A stretch of DNA of 64,000 bases from an uncultured bacterium (lineage in GTDB: Bacteria > Bacillota > Clostridia > Lachnospirales > Lachnospiraceae): the NCBI GenBank assembly GCA_947073545.1, contig CAMTMP010000002.1, forward strand, positions 1-64,000, written 5' to 3'. Below are positions 25,960-32,150 of the stretch, piece by piece. Position numbers and translations under genes: made by a program. How positions within the stretch are numbered: the first letter of the stretch is position 1; every line of letters starts with the position of its first letter. The notes under the pieces are model-generated. The model saw only the letters and a program-made list of their open reading frames with translations, was not told where the DNA came from and did no database searches.

Positions 25960-26899
25960 TGGCGGATTCCTCCTTTCTGCAGATGCGCCGGTGGATGCCT
26001 CTCTGTCTGTAGAACGTGGACTTTTCCTTAAGATAAGGGAAAGCGATGGCGATGGCTACGATGATGGCGGAGACCAGTTTGAGGGCTTCCGCAGGCACAT
26101 TCATGCGCAGCGCAAGAGCCACGATAAAACGGTAGAGACAGCTTCCTAAAATAACGCCCACTATTTTTCGAGGAATGCCGCCCTTTCTGACAAGCGTTTC
26201 TCCGATAATCAGGCTGGCCAGAGCGATGGTGACCATGCCGGTGCCCAGATTGATGTCACAAGATTTCTGATACTGTCCAAGGAGCGTGCCGGAGAGTGCG
26301 GTCAGCGCGTTTGCGGCGCACAGTCCTACGGTAATCATAAATAGCGGATTGATGCTGGAAGCGCGCACCATATATTCGTTATCCCCGGTGGCGCGGATGG
26401 ATAGACCAAGCCTCGTGTTTAAAAACAGGGAGAGCAGGACGCCGGTTATTATCACTATGGCAAGGATGATCAGCAGTTTATACCAGTCCGCGTACCAGCC
26501 GTAGGAGAGCTTTTCTTTTGCCAGACTGAAAATGGTGTCGCAGGCGAACAGGTTCACGTTGGAGGAGAAATCCATCACGGCGATATTGACCGTGTAAAGC
26601 CCGGTATTGACGATAATGCCTGCCAGAATGGAGGGAACCCCCATTCTGGTCTGTAAAAAGGCAGTGACGAAACCGGAGCAGATGCCCGCGCCCATGGCGG
26701 CGAAGAAGGCCAAAACAGGATGGCCGGACAGCGTAACCATGGCGCCCACCGCACAGCCTAAGGTAAAACAGCCGTCGGTGGATAAGTCCGCGATGTTTAA
26801 AATACGAAAAGAGAGAAACAGCGCCAGCGCCACCAGAGCGTAAATACAGCCTAATTCCAAGGCGCTGCGCAAGATGGAAAGTGTAAATATTGTACTCAT
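25946..26899 (-). CDS. trpY: ABC transporter permease of the TrpXYZ type
   Basis: A 317-residue permease with about nine hydrophobic segments, related to the branched-chain amino acid permease (LivH-like) fold: LNIADLSTDGCFTLGCAVGA near the N-terminus, RMGVPSILAGIIVNTGLYTV and TRLGLSIRATGDNEYMVRAS. It forms the membrane channel for the substrate delivered by the lipoprotein encoded before it. AAGAGGT precedes the ATG. The start lies 107 bases after the substrate-binding protein gene; the interval shows no strong hairpin. Confidence 0.88.
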   Translation of the reverse strand: MSTIFTLSILRSALELGCIYALVALALFLSFRILNIADLSTDGCFTLGCAVGAMVTLSGHPVLAFFAAMGAGICSGFVTAFLQTRMGVPSILAGIIVNTGLYTVNIAVMDFSSNVNLFACDTIFSLAKEKLSYGWYADWYKLLIILAIVIITGVLLSLFLNTRLGLSIRATGDNEYMVRASSINPLFMITVGLCAANALTALSGTLLGQYQKSCDINLGTGMVTIALASLIIGETLVRKGGIPRKIVGVILGSCLYRFIVALALRMNVPAEALKLVSAIIVAIAIAFPYLKEKSTFYRQRGIHRRICRKEESANVSH

Positions 26900-27006
26900 A
26901 GGATACCTCTTTTATATAAAAATACGATTGTTATTTATATTTGTAATTTAAGTACAGGGGCAAAACTTTGCTTTTTATAGCGGTGTGATACTGTTTGTGC
27001 CGGTGT

Positions 27007-28131
27007 TCAGTGAAATTCTTCCGCTGTCTGGATTTCAACCAGACGGGAGCATTTGTCCCCGAACATACTGTAGTCAAGGCCGATTGCCTCCGCGGTCTCG
27101 GTGTTTACCGTGGCAATGCCGTTGTCCATGGTCTGCACGGCCATGGAAGCGGGATCTTTGCCGTTTGCCAGAATCTCTACAGCCATGTCTGCGGTGGCGG
27201 TGCCAAGCTCCACATAGTTCACACCGTAGCCAAGAAACGCGCCGTTTAGTGCGAAGGAGTCCGCGCCGCCGTAGTGGGGCACTTTTGCATCGACGAATTT
27301 TTCATAGATGGCAAGCTCTGCCGTCATCACATTATTGTCAGTGGGCGTGAACACGGCCTCCGCACCGGCGGCAAGCAGGGCGTCCGCCGCAAGTGAGATT
27401 TCCCCGTTGTTGGTGCCGGTTTTTTCCACCGCCGTGATGCCCTTATTTTCGCAGTAGGACTTGGCGGCGGCGATGGCTGCGGTGGAGGCGTCCTGGCTCT
27501 TATCGTAGAGCAGTCCCACAGTTTGGATATCGGGGTCTGCGGCAAGCATCAGATCAAAGACCGCTTCCGTATTCAAAGCGTCCGATGTGCCGGTAATGTT
27601 GGAACCCGGCGCATCCATGGATGCGATAAGCCCCGCGCCCACGGGATCGGAGACTGCGGAGAACACCACGGGAATCAGGCTGCCGTCGTCCCGCGCATTT
27701 TCCGCAGTGGCGTTCTGCATGACCATAGCGACTGGGGTGGCTACGGGGATGATGAGGTCCACATCTGAGGCGATTAGGTCTGAGGCGATCTGGTTCATGG
27801 TGGTGGCATCCGCCTGCCCGTTGTAGGTATAGTTTTTGTAGTCGAAGGAAACGCCAAGTTCCTCACTCTTTTTGTCAAGCTCCGCCTGAATGGCGGTTAC
27901 GATCTGGTTTAGGGACGCGTCGTCCACATACTGTACGATGCCGATTTTGTAGGTTAGGCCGGTGGAAGAGGCGGAACTATCCGCAGGAGAGTTGGCGGAT
28001 GCATCGGCGGTGTCTGTACTGCCAATGGATGTGGCAGTGTCTGCGGCTTCCGTGCCGGATGCGCTGCAGCCTGTGAGAGCGGCGGTGAGAACCGCGCCGG
28101 TCAGTAAGAGTGTTATAGTTTTGTTTTTCAT
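27007..28131 (-). CDS. trpX: ABC transporter substrate-binding lipoprotein of the TrpX type
   Basis: A 374-residue lipoprotein. The signal MKNKTITLLLTGAVLTAALT ends at the lipid-modified Cys of LTGCS. An Ala/Ser/Thr/Asp-rich linker follows, then the PF04392 periplasmic-binding fold: YKIGIVQYVDDASLNQIVTA, IPVVFSAVSDPVGAGLIAS, VGLLYDKSQDAS and VFTPTDNNVMTAELAI. It captures the substrate outside the membrane for the permease/ATPase pair. TAGGAGG precedes the ATG. The gene is first in the operon and sits behind a T-box leader whose specifier codon is UGG, so the likely ligand is tryptophan or a precursor. Confidence 0.9.
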   Translation of the reverse strand: MKNKTITLLLTGAVLTAALTGCSASGTEAADTATSIGSTDTADASANSPADSSASSTGLTYKIGIVQYVDDASLNQIVTAIQAELDKKSEELGVSFDYKNYTYNGQADATTMNQIASDLIASDVDLIIPVATPVAMVMQNATAENARDDGSLIPVVFSAVSDPVGAGLIASMDAPGSNITGTSDALNTEAVFDLMLAADPDIQTVGLLYDKSQDASTAAIAAAKSYCENKGITAVEKTGTNNGEISLAADALLAAGAEAVFTPTDNNVMTAELAIYEKFVDAKVPHYGGADSFALNGAFLGYGVNYVELGTATADMAVEILANGKDPASMAVQTMDNGIATVNTETAEAIGLDYSMFGDKCSRLVEIQTAEEFH

Positions 28132-28169
28132 AATAGTGTCCTCCTATTTCAGTTTGGGTTTTGGGTTAC

Positions 28170-28283
28170 ACTCGAAATGCTTTGCATTTCTCGTTCGCGT
28201 TGCTCGTCATAAGCCATCCGAAGTCTGCGCTCATGCTGGCATGGCGCTTCCTTCGTCAGTCTTCTGACTCTGCTTATTCGCGC
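28170..28283. repeat. intergenic element related to 25075-25151, between T-box and trpX
   Basis: Read on the reverse strand it begins GCGCGAATAAGCAGAG and ends CGCGAACGAGAAATG, then GCATTTCGAGT, the same landmarks as the element at 25075-25151. It includes a GAAATGC/GCATTTC hairpin. Here it lies inside the trpX leader, downstream of the T-box terminator, so it is transcribed with the operon. Confidence 0.7.
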
Positions 28284-28602
28284 AAAAAAAACCGCCTCAG
28301 GCAATAGATGCTTGAGACGGTAATAAACATAAGTTATTATCGCGGTACCACTCAAATTGATGCGGGAATACAGTTCCCGATCCGCTTTTTCCATATACAA
28401 TCATATATGCCGCCTTAGTAACGGGTGCGGTTCCCGCCGGGGATTACTTTGTCGGTATGCACTGACATTTCCACCCGGCCTCGAAAGTCCATTCGGTATA
28501 AGTGCCATGCCGTCTTTCACCAGCCGACGGCTCTCTGTAATGGGTAACCCATACTTACTACTCTTTCTCAAAGGTTTCGGATATGTGATTTTGCAATTAA
28601 TT
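28284..28602 (-). promoter_or_regulatory. T-box leader, specifier UGG (tryptophan)
   Basis: The reverse strand carries the T-box sequence GAGTGGTACCGCG (28353-28341), followed by terminator CCGTCTCAAGCA/TGCCTGAGGCGG and eight T (28320-28284). Stem I is recognisable by AGAGAGCCGTCGG...GACGGC and, on its 3' side, by CCGAA-TGG-ACT. In known T-boxes the specifier codon sits directly after GAA, so it reads UGG (28491-28489). Uncharged tRNA-Trp should stabilise the antiterminator and switch on the downstream transporter genes. Confidence 0.9.
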
Positions 28603-28608
28603 TATTAC

Positions 28609-28637
28609 ACAATAATACTTTTGTGACAGATTGTCAA
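28609..28637 (-). promoter_or_regulatory. promoter of the T-box/trpXYZ operon
   Basis: Perfect TTGACA (28637-28632), 17 bases, TATTGT (28614-28609) on the reverse strand. It places the transcript start a few bases before the T-box leader. Confidence 0.8.
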
Positions 28638-28809
28638 ATATTTTTTTATTATTTTTTTCAGATTTATTTTCAGCTCCCGAAGAAAAGAGGTGCAGAAAGC
28701 GCGAAGAAGTTTGGGGAAAACGATTTAAGATAACGGTAAGGATGCGTTAAGAAAAGGCATAGGCAGACACTGTAAGATACATACAGGAAAAATAGTCGGA
28801 GGTATGGCA

Positions 28810-29487
28810 ATGAAAAACGATAAATCAAAAAATGACAAAATGAAAAGGGCTGCGGCAGAGTTGATTGTATGTATCATGGGGATGGCGGCGCTGACGGTTC
28901 TGATGACTGCATTTGGCGAAGGCGCAGGGCTTTTTGCGGGTGTACTGGCTTATTGGATTCCCTGTGCGGTACTGATATTTTATGTCCTTAAAGTAGAAAA
29001 ACGACCGTTATCTTACTTGGGGCTGAAACCGGTCCGTATGAGGCATATCTTGGACGGGCTTGGGCTGGGAATCTGTATGTTTATTGTACAGCAGATACCG
29101 CTTTTGCTTATGAAAATGGACTATTCGGTTTATGCCATGATGCCGGATGCCGTTTATATAGTTGTTATGCTGTTTTACTGCATTTTCTGTGTCGGGTTTG
29201 CAGAAGAACTGATTTTTCGCGGATTCCTGTTAAAAAAGACACTGGATATTTTTCCGCAGAAATGGGTGTGCGTGGGGATCAATATTTTGTTTTTTTATCT
29301 GATTCACTGGTTTACCATGCAGCACACATTCGGGGAATTTTACAACCTTGCGACGAATGTGGTGATTTTATGCATCTGTCTTTTCCGCAAAAAGGAAGGG
29401 ACGATTGTGCCTCTGGTGATTGCTCACGGTTTCTATGATGTGCTGACGTCGGTGGGGCTGCCGGTTTTTGCTTATTTGTTGAAATAG
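28810..29487 (+). CDS. CPBP-family intramembrane metalloprotease
   Basis: A 225-residue membrane protein with about seven helices and the CPBP (CAAX protease/bacteriocin-processing) motifs: FAEELIFRGFLLKK with the catalytic Glu-Glu and Arg, a His in YLIHWFTMQH, and VIAHGFYDVL. Family members act in processing or immunity; its substrate is not evident. ATG at 28810 is preferred because GGAGG then lies 7 bases upstream; the ATG at 28804 is too close to it. It is a single gene with about 170 bases of AT-rich leader. Confidence 0.85.
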   Translation: MKNDKSKNDKMKRAAAELIVCIMGMAALTVLMTAFGEGAGLFAGVLAYWIPCAVLIFYVLKVEKRPLSYLGLKPVRMRHILDGLGLGICMFIVQQIPLLLMKMDYSVYAMMPDAVYIVVMLFYCIFCVGFAEELIFRGFLLKKTLDIFPQKWVCVGINILFFYLIHWFTMQHTFGEFYNLATNVVILCICLFRKKEGTIVPLVIAHGFYDVLTSVGLPVFAYLLK

Positions 29488-29540
29488 TTATTGATTAGGG
29501 TATAATAAAGTTATAAAGCAGCAGAGGAGGGAAGAAAGAT

Positions 29541-29794
29541 ATGTGCGTGGTCTCAATTAATCTCCCGGAAGAAATACTGTTGAATATTCACGAAGATATG
29601 AATGATTTTGCGGAATATATGAAAAAATGCTTGCGGTAGATTTGTATAAAAACAAAAAGGTATCTCTTGGTTATTGTGCCAGTGTTGCGGAACTGTCGAA
29701 GGAAGAGTTCATAAAGTATCTTGGGATGAATGGGATTTCTATATTTGCATTTGCGTCTGAGGAGGAACTTCTGGAGGAGATGGAGAATGCGTAA
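29541..29794 (+). pseudogene. UPF0175-type antitoxin gene split by a one-base frameshift
   Basis: From ATG 29541 (after GAGGAGGG) the frame gives MCVVSINLPEEILLNIHEDM and stops at 29637-29639. In another frame from 29627 it continues LAVDLYKNKKVSLGYCASVA, ELSKEEFIKYLGMNGISIFA to a stop at 29792-29794. Joined, these make an 84-residue UPF0175 protein, a known antitoxin partner of PIN-like DUF3368 toxins. The break is at a run of six A (29622-29627); one more A would restore the frame. It may be decay, slippage control or an assembly error. Confidence 0.75.
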
Positions 29795-30023
29795 GGTAGT
29801 GGTAAACACAACGCCGCTTATAGCATTGAGTCATGTGGGGCAGCTTGGGTTGCTAAAAAGGATAATTGTGTCTGAAACAGGCAGGAGAGATTTAGAAAGA
29901 TCCTATACGAAAAATCCCGGCAGGAGTCATTTCCTTACCGGGATTTTTCGTATGTGCAGAGAAAGCCTGAATTGCAAAGCGAGATTCCCGCCCAAGGGGG
30001 AAAGTACGATACAAACAGAATAA
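29787..30023 (+). pseudogene. truncated DUF3368/PIN-type toxin gene
   Basis: The frame starts RKVVVNTTPLIALSHVGQLG and LLKRIIV, the N-terminal strand and acidic site region of DUF3368 PIN-domain toxins, overlapping the antitoxin end by 8 bases. After about position 29875 the homology ends and the frame runs through an unrelated inverted repeat to a stop at 30021-30023. Only some 28 of about 160 residues remain, so the toxin is dead. Confidence 0.75.
29905..29953. repeat. 16-bp perfect inverted repeat at the toxin break point
   Basis: ATACGAAAAATCCCGG and CCGGGATTTTTCGTAT flank 17 bases. It sits where the PIN gene loses homology and 170 bases before the IS30 transposase start. It could be an insertion hot spot, an old terminator or part of the incoming DNA. 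Confidence 0.85.
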
Positions 30024-30124
30024 AATATAAGGGAGAAAGTGACGATACAAGAGCAGGAGGAACAGAGAAGTTCTTCCTGTTTTTATGTGGGAGCAGAACA
30101 GCCGGCGGGGAAAGGAGAGAGAAG

Positions 30125-30397
30125 ATGGCAAAGTTTTTGAGTTATGAGGACCGGCTGGAGATACAGAACGGGTTAAAGGAACACCTGACCTTTACAGAGA
30201 TCGGGAAGAGACTGGGAAGGGACAGGACGACCATCACCAAGGAAGTGAGGAACTACTCAGTGGAACAGGATAGCGGCTACAGTGTATTCCCCCACAACAC
30301 CTGCAAATACCGGAAAGGATGCAGGCGGAAGAAAGTATGCGGGACACAGGAATGTAAACACCCGCTGGTACCTACAGTCCGGCGGCGGAAACAATAA
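30125..30397 (+). mobile_element. IS30-family transposase, 5' fragment
   Basis: From ATG 30125 the protein starts MAKFLSYEDRLEIQNGLKEH and continues FTEIGKRLGRDRTTITKEVR, the N-terminal helix-turn-helix of IS30 transposases, then CKYRKGCRRKKVCGTQECKH, their Cys-rich segment. Homology ends near 30362 and the frame runs out in a neighbouring gene. About 80 of some 350 residues remain and the DDE domain is absent, so it cannot transpose. The right end of the element is missing, which implies a deletion after insertion. Confidence 0.85.
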
Positions 30398-30977
30398 CGG
30401 CAGCGATAATGATGGCGGAGACAATGACGGCGGCGGTGAAAACAGTGGGGAAGACAGCAGCGGCAGCAGTGGCGGAAGCGACGGCAGCAGTGGCAGCGCT
30501 GCACCGGAGAACGGAAAAAATCCCGGCAGACCGGCAGTCACACCGCCATCGGTGACAGCCGCACCACCCACAGATGCAGCGCGGATAAACCTTTTCAAAG
30601 AGTCACAGCCGACAGCCGGAGAGGACACGCCGGACAGCCGACAGGAGGATGAGAACGGACAGGAAAACGCCACAGCGCCGCAGCCGACAGAAAACTTGTC
30701 AGAAGGGGAGAAAGAACAGACGGGGCAGGACGAAGAGCGGGCAGCATTTTCGTCCGCAGATGACGGGCAGATTGACATATCCGGCGGGACTATAGAGGGG
30801 CAGGCCGGATCAGATCAAGCGTCAAAATGTGCGCTCTGCCATATCTGCCCGACTTTCTTCGGAGTCTGTTATTTCATCTGGCTGATTCTGCTTGCGGCGG
30901 CGACTGCGGCAATTGTGGTGATTGTGGTTCTGAAACGGAAAAAAGAGACGGTCAGATCAGATAAGAGCAAGGAATAA
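30366..30977 (+). pseudogene. C-terminal remnant of a membrane-anchored surface protein
   Basis: The frame gives WYLQSGGGNNNGSDNDGGDN, a long Gly/Asn/Ser/Asp-rich linker, Pro/Thr-rich sequence, CALCHICPTFFGVC, and one strong hydrophobic segment (YFIWLILLAAATAAIVVIVV) followed by positive charges. This is the anchor end of a large extracellular protein. Its N-terminal part has been replaced by the IS30 fragment. The open frame back to 30282 is only read-through into the transposase. A terminator follows at 30991-31034. Confidence 0.7.
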
Positions 30978-30990
30978 TCAAATAGTAACC

Positions 30991-31034
30991 GGGGGCGTAA
31001 GTCTATGACAGATGGCTTATGCCTTCTTTTTTAT
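30991..31034 (+). terminator. Rho-independent terminator
   Basis: GGGCGTAAG pairs with CTTATGCCT across a 14-base loop, followed by TCTTTTTTATT. Confidence 0.75.
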
Positions 31035-31109
31035 TCGATAGGAAAGAGTGATAGTAGGAAATTCGATGCTTATTTACATGTAAGAAGAAAACAGGAGAAC
31101 GGGAAAGGA

Positions 31110-31138
31110 TTTACTTGCGCAGCGTAAGCTGTTATGAT
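31110..31138 (+). promoter_or_regulatory. putative promoter of the S4-domain gene
   Basis: TTTACT, 17 bases, TATGAT. It is the best candidate in the 230-base gap before 31208; no other feature is seen there apart from the terminator. Confidence 0.4.
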
Positions 31139-31207
31139 AGGGTTACCTTTTGGAGGAAAAGACGATAAAAAAATCCGCGGCGCAAAACGCTTCGGCATGG
31201 GGGAAAT

Positions 31208-31981
31208 ATGGCGGTTACGGACGAAAAAGACTTACAGCAGTTAAAAAAGCGGTTGATTGAGCTGGCGGACAAGGCGTACTGCCGCAATATATACACGTAC
31301 ACGCCCTTTCTGGGGCTTGCCGGGCAGCAGGCATACTATGCGGTGGAGCGGGAGGTTTCCTACGCGGGGGTCAGGATGGAGGGCGGAACGCCGCTTAGCG
31401 AGCGGAAAATGATCCGCTTTGGTGATCCGGGGTACGATGAGGAATTTCCCATTGTGCGGGTGGAGATCTTGCCGAAGACGCCTAAGTTTGCGGAAAATCT
31501 GACCCACCGGGATTTCTTAGGCGCGGTGATGAATCTGGGGATTGAACGGGACGTAACGGGTGATATTTTTGTGTCGGACCGGGAGAAGGGTGCGCTTCTT
31601 TTCTGCCATGAAAGCATTGCAGACTATATTGTGGAAAATCTGGACAGGGTAAGGCATACGAATGTCGTCTGTAAGCGGGCGGAAGGGGAAACCGTGCCTG
31701 AACAGGCAGAGCCGGGACGGGTTTCCGTGACGGTGGCATCCCCCAGAGCTGACGGTGTGATCTCCAAGGTGTACAATCTATCCAGAGAAGAGAGCCGGGA
31801 ACTATTTAATAACGACTGTGTTTTTATAAACGGCATACAGACCCAGAACCTTTCCTGTCAGTTGAAGGAGGGGGATGCCGTCACCGTGCGCGGGTTCGGA
31901 AAATTTATATTCTATGGACAGACAGGCGTGAGCAGGAAGGGGAAGGACCGAGTGGCGGTCGGTGTTTTCGGGAAAACGTAG
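31208..31981 (+). CDS. S4-domain RNA-binding protein, YlmH/RqcP2 family
   Basis: A 257-residue protein. The N-terminal two-thirds match the YlmH family (YTPFLGLAGQQAYYAVEREV, LTHRDFLGAVMNLGIERDVT, GDIFVSDREKGALLF). The last 80 residues are an S4 RNA-binding domain (ADGVISKVYNLSREESRELF, DCVFINGIQTQNLSCQLKEG and a terminal VRGFGKFIFYG). YlmH/RqcP2 binds stalled 50S subunits in ribosome quality control and often sits in division-gene clusters; here it stands alone. The ATG follows GGGGGAAAT. Confidence 0.88.
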   Translation: MAVTDEKDLQQLKKRLIELADKAYCRNIYTYTPFLGLAGQQAYYAVEREVSYAGVRMEGGTPLSERKMIRFGDPGYDEEFPIVRVEILPKTPKFAENLTHRDFLGAVMNLGIERDVTGDIFVSDREKGALLFCHESIADYIVENLDRVRHTNVVCKRAEGETVPEQAEPGRVSVTVASPRADGVISKVYNLSREESRELFNNDCVFINGIQTQNLSCQLKEGDAVTVRGFGKFIFYGQTGVSRKGKDRVAVGVFGKT

Positions 31982-32012
31982 ATAGATAATTTTTCCAGAC
32001 GGTGGTATACTA

Positions 32013-32107
32013 GTGTGAGAAGTACTTCTAATCACTCGCAGCAGAGGCTGCTTCGCGAAGAAGTACTAAGTCTCACACCAGAGAATGCCCAAAATACGGG
32101 CATTCTC
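32013..32107. repeat. two-hairpin intergenic element, copy A
   Basis: First hairpin: GTGTGAGA and AGTACTTC pair with GAAGTACT and TCTCACAC with an AAG bulge on the 3' side, around an inner GCAGC/GCTGC hairpin. Second hairpin: GAGAATGCCC/GGGCATTCTC, 10 bp. Copy B at 61166-61257 keeps the shape with compensating base changes. It lies between the S4-domain gene and the M16 peptidase gene. Confidence 0.9.
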
Positions 32108-32150
32108 CGTGGAAAGTGTAATTATAGAAAAGGGCAGGAGAGGAGCTTCC

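Noticed and set aside
25708-28267. Several + strand frames over the trp transporter genes
   Set aside because: They are opposite-strand shadows of three recognised ABC transporter genes.
30282-30368. Start of the surface-protein frame at 30282
   Set aside because: These codons are the IS30 transposase sequence read in another frame; the real remnant begins at the junction near 30366.
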